DNA of 64,000 nucleotides, taken from contig NZ_CP017479.1 in the NCBI RefSeq assembly GCF_001761465.1, positions 3,596,001 to 3,660,000 of the forward strand, given 5' to 3'. The notes under the pieces are model-generated. The model searched no databases, was not told the DNA's origin, and saw only the letters and a list, made by a program, of their open reading frames with translations. Below, piece by piece: positions 1 through 8,267 of this stretch. Numbering within the stretch: position 1 is the stretch's first letter; every line of letters starts with the position of its first letter. A program made the position numbers and the translations under genes. The stretch comes from Flavobacterium gilvum (GTDB lineage Bacteria > Bacteroidota > Bacteroidia > Flavobacteriales > Flavobacteriaceae).

Positions 1-212
1 TGCGCCTTTTTCAAAATAACGCGTTTTTATAATATCCAAAATACAATACTAACAAAGAAAGAAAGTATTCCTATTCAACAAATTTAAAAGCTGTAAAAGT
101 TAAAATTTGATTTCAAACTAAATCCTTTCCTTTAAGTCAAGCAATATTCTAAGTGCTTTCAACTGCTAAACTATACATAACATTTTTACCAAGCAAGAAA
201 AAAACAACAAAA

Positions 213-249
213 TGTTCTCGAACACACTTATTTTATGTTCTCGAGCACA
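213..249. promoter_or_regulatory. Paired LacI-family operators, copy 1
   Basis: Two 14-bp palindrome-like sites with a central TCGA are seen: TGTTCTCGAACACA (213-226) and TGTTCTCGAGCACA (236-249), centres 23 bp apart. The shape TGTnyTCGArnACA with a central CG is typical of LacI-family operators. The same pair with the same spacing recurs at 2297-2333. The proximal site ends 14 bp before the CTTG at 264, so it lies upstream of the promoter. The likely binder is the LacI protein at 1024-2064 (inference). Confidence 0.75.
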
Positions 250-263
250 AAAAATTAAAATCC

Positions 264-296
264 CTTGTGTAAAACAAAAAAACATGTTTATTTTTG
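264..296 (+). promoter_or_regulatory. Bacteroidota-type promoter of the CBM9-like gene
   Basis: CTTG (264-267) is followed after 21 bp by TATTTTTG (289-296). This matches the TTTG / TAnnTTTG consensus of Bacteroidota sigma factors, with one mismatch in the -33 box. Transcription would start near 302, about 84 bases before the ATG. Confidence 0.5.
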
Positions 297-385
297 TTTT
301 AATAAATTTTGATCGACTTGTAAAAGAAAAACTTACAAGTAACCTATCCCACTGAATTAATCAAGAATAATACAGCGTAAATACA

Positions 386-1021
386 ATGAAAGAATACATC
401 GTAAATTCAATTGAAAAAAAGCAGATAAATATCACCGGAAAAGGTGAAGACGTTTTATGGAATCATGCAATAGAACTGACTGATTTTTGTTCGCCTTGGG
501 ATAGGGAGAAACCATCCAAAATTACTTTCAAAGCGCTTTGGAGTTCCGAAAAATTATTTTTCAATTTTACGGTTGCAGATTCATCAATTCACATCGAAAA
601 AAAAGACGACAGCATTGACAGTATTAATAATTCGGACAGAGTTGAACTTTTTTTCAGACCGGACGATTCTTTAAATCCATATTACTGCCTGGAAATGGAC
701 ACCGAAGCGCGATTGATGGATTTTATTGCTTATCCAAATAAGAATTTGAATTTTGATTGGAATTGGCCAAAAAAAGATATCCTAATTAAGTCATCCATAA
801 ATAAAGATACTTTTATCGTCGAAGGTTCAATTTCTATTCAGTCACTAAAGGACTTTAATTTAATCAAAGACAACAAAATCGAAACCGGAATTTTCAGGGC
901 AAAATATTCAGAAAACGAAGATGGAACTTTTGAACCTACATGGATAACTTGGGTAAACCCAAATACTGAAACACCCAATTTTCATATTACTTCTTCATTT
1001 GGCAGATTAATTCTAAAATAA
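386..1021 (+). CDS. CBM9-like carbohydrate-binding domain protein
   Basis: A 211-residue protein made of a single domain that looks like the CBM9-like sandwich (DOMON/CBM9 superfamily) common in Bacteroidota sugar-use loci. Family-like features are the strand-rich SSEKLFFNFTVADSSI stretch near residues 53-68, NSDRVELFFRPDD near 83-95, and the tail with WITWVNPNTETPNFH followed by SSFGRLIL. No signal peptide is visible, so a cytoplasmic location is likely. It has its own promoter, with the same paired operators as the amino-sugar operon at 2465, so a role in the same pathway is inferred. The exact ligand is unknown. LacI lies just downstream in the opposite orientation, with its stop only 2 bases away. 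Confidence 0.65.
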   Translation: MKEYIVNSIEKKQINITGKGEDVLWNHAIELTDFCSPWDREKPSKITFKALWSSEKLFFNFTVADSSIHIEKKDDSIDSINNSDRVELFFRPDDSLNPYYCLEMDTEARLMDFIAYPNKNLNFDWNWPKKDILIKSSINKDTFIVEGSISIQSLKDFNLIKDNKIETGIFRAKYSENEDGTFEPTWITWVNPNTETPNFHITSSFGRLILK

Positions 1022-1023
1022 AA

Positions 1024-2064
1024 CTATTCGATATAATTAGAGACGTTTTCAGAATTAACGATATCAATTGGTAGAAAAGTTCTGCTTTGAATTGGTTTAT
1101 CAAAAAGGAAATATTCGATAATCGATGCAACTCCAAGATAAGCTTGCCTTTTTTGATTTTGATGTATTAAAAAATCAATTACTCCTTGATTCAAATAATT
1201 TACATTATTATCAACCAAGTCATAACCAATGACAGCAATTTTTTTATTGCTTGTTCCACTGATTACTTTAGCAATTTGGTAAGCCTTGGAAGTAGAAATA
1301 AAGATTCCTGACAAATCAGGATTTTCAGTAAGGAAATTTACTAAACTGATTTCAACATTTGGACTTTTTAATTTTAAGGTAGTGACGGTATAATCTTGAT
1401 TTTCTTTTTCATCAAAATACTCACGGAATCCCCTCTCCTTCTCCTGCATGTGTATTGCATTCTTTATGGATTCGTCAATATGGATAACAACAATCTGTCC
1501 TTTTTTCAAAAGTAAATCCAATAATTTGGCCGCTACTCTTCCGCTTTTAATCAAATCCTGCCCCACAAAACCCTTAACAGAATCGGACTGAACTTGGTTA
1601 TTAAAAGTATTTACAATAATATTTTTTTCTTCATATTTATTGACAGCTTCAATCGTTTCTTTATGGAATAAAGGTGGCAACAAAACAGCATCTGGAGCTA
1701 TTTCCAAAACTTTTTCATTGACTTTCAAAAAAGATTTTTTGCTTTCAGGATTAAAAAACAAAGTTTCAATTGCAAAATTGTAGGCTCTAAATTCCTGCAC
1801 AGCATCTTCAATACCTTTTATACAAGGCTGCCAATATGGGTCTAATTCAGGATCAGGCAACAATATACAAATACGGTAAACCTTATTATTCTTTAAATTT
1901 CTGGCAATAAGATTAGGTTCGTAATTGATAACGTCTAAAACTTCATTAATTTTTTTTAATGCTTCTTCAGAAACTTTTCCCCTTTTATGAAGAACTCTAT
2001 CCACTGTCCCTTTAGAAACACCAGCCATCTGGGCAATATCCTTTATTGTGTATTTTTTATCCAT
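1024..2064 (-). CDS. LacI-family transcriptional regulator
   Basis: About 346 residues with the classic two-part build. An N-terminal LacI helix-turn-helix (YTIKDIAQMAGVSKGTVDRV, roughly residues 4-24) and hinge helix are followed by a periplasmic-binding-protein-like sensor domain (about 60-340) with the IVVIHIDES and IAVIGYDLV strands of the fold. I chose the ATG at 2064 because the family normally starts a few residues before the helix-turn-helix; an ATG two codons earlier (2070) is equally open. The gene lies between the two transcription units that carry the paired TCGA palindromes, and its own promoter region holds copy 2. It is therefore the obvious candidate to bind all four sites. 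The effector is probably an amino sugar or its phosphate (inference from the neighbours). Confidence 0.88.
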   Translation of the reverse strand: MDKKYTIKDIAQMAGVSKGTVDRVLHKRGKVSEEALKKINEVLDVINYEPNLIARNLKNNKVYRICILLPDPELDPYWQPCIKGIEDAVQEFRAYNFAIETLFFNPESKKSFLKVNEKVLEIAPDAVLLPPLFHKETIEAVNKYEEKNIIVNTFNNQVQSDSVKGFVGQDLIKSGRVAAKLLDLLLKKGQIVVIHIDESIKNAIHMQEKERGFREYFDEKENQDYTVTTLKLKSPNVEISLVNFLTENPDLSGIFISTSKAYQIAKVISGTSNKKIAVIGYDLVDNNVNYLNQGVIDFLIHQNQKRQAYLGVASIIEYFLFDKPIQSRTFLPIDIVNSENVSNYIE

Positions 2065-2296
2065 ATGCACAAATATATATGTTTTTAATTAAGTTTTACT
2101 GTTGAATTACCAAAAAAACACTACTAAATTGACTATTTTAATATAAATACAGACTCTTTTTCAAGTAGACTAAAAGCTGATAAGCAAGTGTCGCAAAAAA
2201 TGCTTTACAAATGTCGAAATAAATCAAATTTGCTTCTAAAATTATTCGCCATAAATCAAAATATCATTACGCAATTTATAAATTATTTCAACAAAA

Positions 2297-2333
2297 TGTG
2301 CTCGAAAACACAAATTAAGTGTGTTCGAGCACA
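2297..2333. promoter_or_regulatory. Paired LacI-family operators, copy 2
   Basis: TGTGCTCGAAAACA (2297-2310) and TGTGTTCGAGCACA (2320-2333) have centres 23 bp apart, exactly as in copy 1 at 213-249. The second site is a nearly perfect palindrome. The pair lies between the divergent lacI gene and the amino-sugar operon and could control both. Its distance to the following CTTG (2349) is 15 bp, against 14 bp in copy 1. Confidence 0.78.
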
Positions 2334-2348
2334 TTTTATTGATTTTTG

Positions 2349-2378
2349 CTTGTTTTATTAAAAGTTAATCTATATTTT
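2349..2378 (+). promoter_or_regulatory. Probable promoter of the amino-sugar operon
   Basis: CTTG (2349-2352), an 18-bp spacer and TATATTTT (2371-2378) resemble the Bacteroidota promoter, with a non-consensus last base and a slightly short spacer. The parallel with the promoter at 264-296, next to identical operators, is the main support. Confidence 0.42.
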
Positions 2379-2464
2379 CGTTGCGTTTTAAGATACAATT
2401 TCAAAAAAATTAGAATATTTACCATTCTAAATAATTAATTTACAGGGAATAAAAAATAGATATC

Positions 2465-3373
2465 ATGTACAAAAACAAACCAACTCTTGTGATTTTAGCT
2501 GCGGGCATGGGTAGCCGTTATGGAGGACTCAAGCAAATGGATACGTTTACTCCTGAAGGCGATACGATTATTGATTTTTCACTTTATGATGCGCTTCAGG
2601 CCGGCTTTGGAAAATTTGTGTTCATAATACGAAAGAGCTTTGAAGCAGAGTTTAAGGAAAAAATCAATAAAAAATTGGAAGGAAAAGCAGAAGTAGAATA
2701 TGTATTTCAAGAACTGGATAAAGTTCCTCCAAAATACCTTAATCCGCAGAGAACAAAACCTTGGGGTACGGGACACGCACTCTTAATGGCCAAAGATACT
2801 GTCAAAGAAAATTTTGCAATTATTAATGCCGATGATTTTTATGGAGCTGAAGCTTTCGAAGTGATGGCTAAATCTTTGGCTGAAAAAAATACAGCGTCTT
2901 ACGATTTTAACACAATGGCTTATTTATTAAAAAACACAATATCCGATCATGGTTTTGTTTCCAGAGGTGAATGTGATATAAATGAGGATGGCTATTTGAC
3001 AGGGGTTACGGAACGAACACACATTGAAAAGATTGACGGTAAATTAATGCGAAAAGATGATAACGAAGATTTTGTCCCAATTGATGAGAATGCCGTTGTA
3101 TCTATGAATTTTTGGGGTTTTACACCAAAATGTTTTGACTTTGGTGAAAAACTGTTTGAAGAATTTTTAGAAAAAAATCATGACGATTTAAAGGCAGAAT
3201 TCTATTTACCGTCTATTGTGAATGAAATATTAAAATCGGGAAAAGCCACCGTAGAAGTTTTACAATCAGATTCCAAATGGTTTGGAGTTACTTATAAAGA
3301 GGATAAAGAAATTGTGCAAAAGGCGATAAATGAGTTAAAAAAACAGAATTTTTATCCTACTAATCTTTGGTAA
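2465..3373 (+). CDS. Sugar-1-phosphate nucleotidyltransferase, probable HexNAc-1-P uridylyltransferase
   Basis: A 302-residue nucleotidyltransferase of the GT-A fold. The nucleotide-binding loop LAAGMGSRYGGLKQ (residues 11-24) is intact, and the metal/nucleotide motif NADDFYG lies near residue 120. It is the first gene of the operon. The next gene, a NahK-like kinase, starts one base after the stop, so the pair probably makes a HexNAc-1-phosphate and then a nucleotide-activated amino sugar (inference). The family alone does not tell whether the substrate is GlcNAc-1-P, GalNAc-1-P or another sugar phosphate. Confidence 0.8.
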   Translation: MYKNKPTLVILAAGMGSRYGGLKQMDTFTPEGDTIIDFSLYDALQAGFGKFVFIIRKSFEAEFKEKINKKLEGKAEVEYVFQELDKVPPKYLNPQRTKPWGTGHALLMAKDTVKENFAIINADDFYGAEAFEVMAKSLAEKNTASYDFNTMAYLLKNTISDHGFVSRGECDINEDGYLTGVTERTHIEKIDGKLMRKDDNEDFVPIDENAVVSMNFWGFTPKCFDFGEKLFEEFLEKNHDDLKAEFYLPSIVNEILKSGKATVEVLQSDSKWFGVTYKEDKEIVQKAINELKKQNFYPTNLW

Positions 3374-3374
3374 G

Positions 3375-4439
3375 ATGTTAGAACAAAAACTAAAATACAT
3401 TTTTAATAAGTTCAACCATAACGGCGAGTTTGATTCTTTTCAGGAATTGGCATCGGGACATATTAATGATACTTATTTGATAAAAACAAAAGAGAAACCC
3501 TTTTTTGTTTTGCAACGTATCAATCATGGCGTTTTTAAGAATGTACCCGGACTTATTGAGAATAAGGTTGCCATAAGTAGGCATATTCAGGAAAAATTAA
3601 AAAATTTATCCGAGAAAAAACAAAAGCGACAGGTATTAACTTTTGCAAATACACTTTCTGGAAAATCGTACTATCAAGACGAAGAAGGCAATTATTGGAA
3701 TATAATGTATTTCATTGATGATAGTGTAACTTTTGAAATAGTAAAAGAAAAAGAAATAGCCTATGAAGGAGGCCGATTGTTAGGCAAATTTCTAACGCTC
3801 ACCAGTGATTTTGACGCTTCAAAATTAACAGAAGTGATTCCAAAGTTTCATGATATGTCCTTTCGCTACAGTCAATTTGAAGACGCTTTGAAAACTGCCT
3901 CAAAAGAACGGTTAAACAATGCAAAAGAACAGATTAAACTAGTTGCCGATTTCAAAGAAGAAATGCATATTATTCAGCACCTAAAAGAGTCTGGAGCCAT
4001 AAAAACACGAGTAACCCACAACGATACCAAAATATCAAATATTCTTTTTAATAAAAAAAACAAAGGCCTTTGTGTTATTGACACCGATACGGTCATGCCC
4101 GGAATTGTGCATTATGACTTTGGTGATGCGATAAGAACAATTTGTAATACGGCTGCCGAGGATGAAACTAATTTGGATTCCGTTGAGTTTAATATCGATT
4201 ATTACAATGCCTATACCGAAGGTTTTCTGAAAAAAATGAAATCTTCCTTGACGCCGATAGAACTGGAATACCTTCCGCTGGGTGCAAAAACAATGATATT
4301 TATAATGGCATTGCGTTTTTTAACCGATTATTTAAATGATGATATATATTATAAAACCAAATATCCTGAACATAATTTTGATCGTGCAAAAAACCAATTC
4401 AAATTAATTGAAAGCTTTTCAAAAAAAATAAAATTTTAA
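3375..4439 (+). CDS. NahK-like N-acetylhexosamine 1-kinase (aminoglycoside phosphotransferase fold)
   Basis: A 354-residue phosphotransferase of the APH/choline-kinase fold. The catalytic loop THNDTKISNILF lies near residues 215-226, and the metal-binding motif VIDTDTVMPG near 234-244. Both match the HNDTK...N and DTDT pattern of N-acetylhexosamine 1-kinases such as bifidobacterial NahK/LnpB. The role would be ATP-dependent phosphorylation of GlcNAc or GalNAc at C1. The downstream MFS permease and NagB make an amino-sugar substrate much more likely than an antibiotic. An N-terminal nucleotide-binding segment (LASGHINDTYLI) is also visible. Confidence 0.78.
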   Translation: MLEQKLKYIFNKFNHNGEFDSFQELASGHINDTYLIKTKEKPFFVLQRINHGVFKNVPGLIENKVAISRHIQEKLKNLSEKKQKRQVLTFANTLSGKSYYQDEEGNYWNIMYFIDDSVTFEIVKEKEIAYEGGRLLGKFLTLTSDFDASKLTEVIPKFHDMSFRYSQFEDALKTASKERLNNAKEQIKLVADFKEEMHIIQHLKESGAIKTRVTHNDTKISNILFNKKNKGLCVIDTDTVMPGIVHYDFGDAIRTICNTAAEDETNLDSVEFNIDYYNAYTEGFLKKMKSSLTPIELEYLPLGAKTMIFIMALRFLTDYLNDDIYYKTKYPEHNFDRAKNQFKLIESFSKKIKF

Positions 4440-4460
4440 AAACCATATAACCAAAATACT

Positions 4461-5843
4461 ATGACCAAAATGAATAATTCCCTTGCAACCAAACAAAATA
4501 GCACATTGATGCCAATGGCTATTTTAACCTTTATGTTTTTTATTTTTGGATTCGTAACCTGGCTAAACGGCCCTTTAATTCCCTTTTTCAAATTAGCCTG
4601 TGAGCTATCCGAATCGCAAGCTTATTTTGTAACATTCGCTTTTTACATAGCTTATTTTGTTATGGCAATTCCTTCTTCTGGACTTATAGAAAGAGTGGGT
4701 TACAAAAACGGATTGTCATTAGGACTGATAATCATTGCTTGTGGAGCATTTATGTTCTATCCCGCCGCCGAAACAAGAACCTTCGGATTGTTTTTGGGAG
4801 CTTTGTTTGTTATGGGTACAGGTTTGGCTGTTTTGCAAACTGCTTCCAATCCGTATGTTGTGGTGATTGGACCTCGCGAAAGCGCCGCTGCCCGTATCAG
4901 TATTTTGGGTACTGCCAATAAATTGGCCGGATTTATAGCACCACTAGCCTTGACAAGCTTAGTTTTGTCAAATATGGCCGATTATACTGCCGATAAAATT
5001 GCTGCTCTAGACCCCGCTGCCAAAACAGCTGCACTAGATGCTCTTGCTTTACAATTACAAGCTCCTTATATTTATATGGGAATGATTATACTTGTTCTGG
5101 CCGTATTGGTGAAATTTTCTCCGCTTCCGGAAATCAATTTGGATGAAGATGGAAATGTAGAACATCTTAGTCTTTTCAAACAAATTAGAAATGTTTTGCA
5201 ACGTCCACAATTGGTTTTAGGTGTGATCACTTTGATGCTTTATGTTGCTGCTGAAGTATTGGCCGGAGATTCTATTGGCGGTTTCGGAAAAAAACTGGGC
5301 GTATATGGCGAAAATGGGGATTTTTACCTAAAACTGACTTCTTTCACAATGACAGCAATGGTAATAGGCTACATTTTGGGAATCACTTTAATTCCTAAAT
5401 ATGTTTCGCAAGTGACCGCCTTAAAAATTTCAGGTCTATTAGGGATTGCTTTAGTTATTCTAATTGTACTTATTTCTCCTAATATAATGATTGCTTTACC
5501 AGGAATTCCAGAAATGCCACTTGTAATCATTTTGGTTGCACTAATGGGACTTTCCAATGCATTATGCTGGCCAGCAATTTGGCCGATGGCGCTTCAAGAT
5601 TTAGGAGGTTACACAAAAATTGGCGGTGCCCTATTGATCATGGCAATTATAGGGGGGGCTCTATTTCCATTACTGTATGGGGCACTTGCCGATTCTATTA
5701 ACTTGGCAAACGAAACTCTAGCCATTGCAAAAACAGCAAAAAGCGGGAATCAACTCGCCTATTTAATCCTATTGCCTTCTTACCTAATGATTCTTTATTT
5801 TGCCATCAAAGGACATAAATACAGAAGCTGGTCAAAAGCCTAA
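4461..5843 (+). CDS. MFS sugar permease, NagP/FucP-like
   Basis: A 460-residue, 12-helix major facilitator of the FHS (fucose permease) group. Membrane segments alternate with short loops, and the first helix carries the family's FGFVTWLNGPLIPFFK motif (near residues 29-44). The cytoplasmic loop RVGYKNGLSLG and the later NALCWPAIWPMAL are also characteristic. It would bring amino sugar across the inner membrane by proton symport. It is third in the operon, 21 bp behind the kinase. NagP-type GlcNAc permeases belong to this group, and the neighbours favour GlcNAc or GalNAc over fucose. Confidence 0.82.
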   Translation: MTKMNNSLATKQNSTLMPMAILTFMFFIFGFVTWLNGPLIPFFKLACELSESQAYFVTFAFYIAYFVMAIPSSGLIERVGYKNGLSLGLIIIACGAFMFYPAAETRTFGLFLGALFVMGTGLAVLQTASNPYVVVIGPRESAAARISILGTANKLAGFIAPLALTSLVLSNMADYTADKIAALDPAAKTAALDALALQLQAPYIYMGMIILVLAVLVKFSPLPEINLDEDGNVEHLSLFKQIRNVLQRPQLVLGVITLMLYVAAEVLAGDSIGGFGKKLGVYGENGDFYLKLTSFTMTAMVIGYILGITLIPKYVSQVTALKISGLLGIALVILIVLISPNIMIALPGIPEMPLVIILVALMGLSNALCWPAIWPMALQDLGGYTKIGGALLIMAIIGGALFPLLYGALADSINLANETLAIAKTAKSGNQLAYLILLPSYLMILYFAIKGHKYRSWSKA

Positions 5844-5874
5844 AACAATAAATTTGAACTTTAAATAAACAAAA

Positions 5875-7803
5875 ATGTTAAAGAGCAGTATTGACAAATC
5901 CACCGGATTTGAGAAACGATTTGAGAACATTAACACCGTAGTTTTTGAGAACTCGACAGTAGCTTCGGCTGCCGTTGCTCAGGAAATAGCGTCACTTATA
6001 AAATCAAAGCAGGAAAATAACGAAGCTTGTATTTTGGGACTGGCAACAGGATCTTCGCCAAAAGGTTTGTATGCCGAATTGGTTCGTTTGCACAAAGAAG
6101 AAGGATTGAGTTTTAAAAACGTGATTTCTTTCAATTTGGACGAATATTACCCGATGGAACCGGATTCAATTAACAGTTATGTTCGATTCATGAAGGAATT
6201 GCTGTTTGACCAAGTGGATATCCTTCCAGAAAATGTGCATATTCCCGATGGAACTTTATCCAAAGAAGAGATTGCGGAATTTTGTGCCAATTATGAAGCA
6301 AAGATTGAGGCTTTGGGCGGAATCGATTTGCAGATTCTCGGAATTGGAGGAAACGGGCATATCGGATTCAACGAATCGGGGTCTTTGCAGAATTCCAAAA
6401 CAAGATTGGTGGCTTTGGACCACATCACAAGAGTGGCTGCCAGCGGAGATTTCCTTGGACTAAACAATACTCCAAGAACGGCCATCACGCTGGGAGTTAA
6501 AAAAATTATGGAAGCCAAACAAGTCATTTTGATGGCTTGGGGAGTTGGAAAATCCAATATTATTAAGGCTTCCGCCGAAGGGCAGGTAACCAATTTAGTT
6601 CCGGCTTCGTTTTTGCAAGAACATAAAAATGCGGTTTTTGTTTTAGACAAAGAAGCTTCTTCCAAATTAACGAGAATCAACACGCCTTGGTTAGTGGAAA
6701 AAGTGGTTTGGACCGACAAATTAATCCGAAAAGCGGTTTTGGGATTGGCACTTCATTTGAAAAAACCAATCTTGATGCTTACCGATGCCGATTATATCGA
6801 AAACGGAATGAGCGATTTATTGGCTGATTCGGGTCCAGCTTATGATATCAACATTAAAATATTCAACAAACTGCAAAATACCATCACCGGATGGCCGGGA
6901 GGAAAACCCAACGCCGATGATGCCAACAGACCCGAAAGAGCCGAACCTGCGAAAAAAAGAGTGCTCCTTTTCAGTCCACATCCCGATGACGATATCATCA
7001 GTATGGGAGGAACTTTCATGAGATTACAGGAACAGGGACATGAAGTGCATGTGGCGTATCAAACCTCTGGAAACATAGCAGTGGCCGATGATGAAGCGCT
7101 TCGTTTTGCGAATTTTGTGATTGATTATAATGAAAAATTCGGTATCAAAAGTGCCGAGGCAGACACTATTTACAAAAAAGCGGAAACTTTCCTTAGAAAC
7201 AAAAAAACCAGTGAAATTGATATTCCTGAAGTAAGATATATTAAAGGTTTAATCCGAAAAGGAGAAGCCCGTGCCACGAGCCATTTCGTAGGTTTGCCAG
7301 ACAGTCAGATTCACTTTATGGAACTTCCTTTCTACGAAACAGGGGCGATTGAGAAAAATCCTATTGGCGAGGAAGATATTCTCATTACGATGGATTTGAT
7401 TGAAAAGATTAAACCGCACCAGATTTATGCCGCAGGAGATTTGGCCGATCCACACGGAACTCACAAAGTGTGTCTGGACGCCATTTTTGAGGCAACCAAA
7501 CGACTTAAACCAAAAGATTTTATGAAAGACTGCTGGTTGTGGCTCTACCGAGGTGCTTGGCAGGAATGGGGAATTGACGAGATTGAAATGGCCGTTCCGA
7601 TGAGTCCGGATCAAGTGCTGGCAAAACGTCACGGAATCTTCAAACACCAATCCCAAAAAGACGGTGTAGTATTCCAAGGAACTGATTCAAGGGAATTCTG
7701 GCAAAGAGCCGAAGACAGAAACAAGGAAACTGCCCAGTTCTACAAACAGCTCGGCCTTGCGACTTATGCCGCAATGGAAGCTTTTGTGAGATGGGAATAT
7801 TAA
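5875..7803 (+). CDS. nagB: Glucosamine-6-phosphate deaminase fused to a LmbE/PIG-L deacetylase-like domain
   Basis: A 642-residue two-domain protein. The N-terminal half (about 20-270) is a NagB deaminase with SFNLDEYYPMEPDSINSY (near 86-103) and GIGGNGHIGFNESG (near 156-169), which turns GlcN-6-P into fructose-6-P and ammonia. The C-terminal half (about 360-640) is a LmbE-type zinc deacetylase domain with SPHPDDDIISMGG (near 366) and DPHGTH (near 524), the metal-ligand motifs. Single-domain NagB is about 240-270 residues. The fusion is well known in Bacteroidota, but the substrate of its LmbE half is not established. It could remove an acetyl group from an N-acetylated amino-sugar phosphate before deamination (inference). 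It is the last gene of the operon and is followed by a strong terminator. Confidence 0.9.
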   Translation: MLKSSIDKSTGFEKRFENINTVVFENSTVASAAVAQEIASLIKSKQENNEACILGLATGSSPKGLYAELVRLHKEEGLSFKNVISFNLDEYYPMEPDSINSYVRFMKELLFDQVDILPENVHIPDGTLSKEEIAEFCANYEAKIEALGGIDLQILGIGGNGHIGFNESGSLQNSKTRLVALDHITRVAASGDFLGLNNTPRTAITLGVKKIMEAKQVILMAWGVGKSNIIKASAEGQVTNLVPASFLQEHKNAVFVLDKEASSKLTRINTPWLVEKVVWTDKLIRKAVLGLALHLKKPILMLTDADYIENGMSDLLADSGPAYDINIKIFNKLQNTITGWPGGKPNADDANRPERAEPAKKRVLLFSPHPDDDIISMGGTFMRLQEQGHEVHVAYQTSGNIAVADDEALRFANFVIDYNEKFGIKSAEADTIYKKAETFLRNKKTSEIDIPEVRYIKGLIRKGEARATSHFVGLPDSQIHFMELPFYETGAIEKNPIGEEDILITMDLIEKIKPHQIYAAGDLADPHGTHKVCLDAIFEATKRLKPKDFMKDCWLWLYRGAWQEWGIDEIEMAVPMSPDQVLAKRHGIFKHQSQKDGVVFQGTDSREFWQRAEDRNKETAQFYKQLGLATYAAMEAFVRWEY

Positions 7804-7830
7804 ACCTGTTTAATTTTCAATAAATATAAA

Positions 7831-7870
7831 AAACTCGGAGTTCAAATGAATTCCGAGTTTTTTTTTTTAA
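7831..7870 (+). terminator. Intrinsic terminator of the amino-sugar operon
   Basis: AAACTCGGA (7831-7839) pairs with TCCGAGTTT (7852-7860), followed by a run of T to 7868. It lies 30 bp after the nagB stop and ends the 2465-7803 operon. Confidence 0.9.
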
Positions 7871-8267
7871 GTCTTAAATATTTTGAAAACCAAAATTAAA
7901 AAACTTCAGTTTTTAGTTTTTAAATTACCCTGATTTGAATTAAAATATTTAAAAAAATGCTCAACAAAGTAATCTGACGCATTACTTTATTTTAACAATT
8001 TCGATTGCATCATAAAACAAAAAACTGAATATTTTTTTTTAAATAAATAATCAACAAAAATCATATCCATCTATTTTAGAATGATTTATAAGCTCTTAAA
8101 AACAACCTTCAGAACAGGACAGCACATGACAGTCAAGCTAATATTTAATATTACTTTTACATAATTATAACAAAAATAAGATTATAATTTATCAAATGAT
8201 TATATCTCTTTTTTTATACCCAAAACACCTCTTTTTTGAACCTATTTATAATTAATTACAATTGCAA
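7871..8267. other. AT-rich intergenic region before the GntR-type regulator
   Basis: About 400 bases with no gene of credible length. It presumably holds the promoter of the regulator at 8268, but no promoter box stands out clearly. No operator like those at 213 or 2297 is seen. Confidence 0.5.

Larger units (their letters stand above)
1..385. other. Intergenic region with promoter and operators of the CBM9-like gene
   Basis: No convincing gene is visible in this AT-rich left edge. The part from about 210 onward is regulatory. It holds two LacI-type palindromes, a CTTG-N21-TATTTTTG promoter match and about 80 bases of leader before the first gene. The first 200 bases show nothing I can name. 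Confidence 0.6.

Noticed and set aside
3375..4439. Aminoglycoside-resistance kinase
   Set aside because: The fold is shared with APH enzymes, but the HNDTK loop and the amino-sugar operon context point to an N-acetylhexosamine kinase.
6291..7677. Two 142-residue minus-strand frames inside nagB
   Set aside because: Shadow frames opposite well-conserved enzyme coding sequence; no likeness to proteins.
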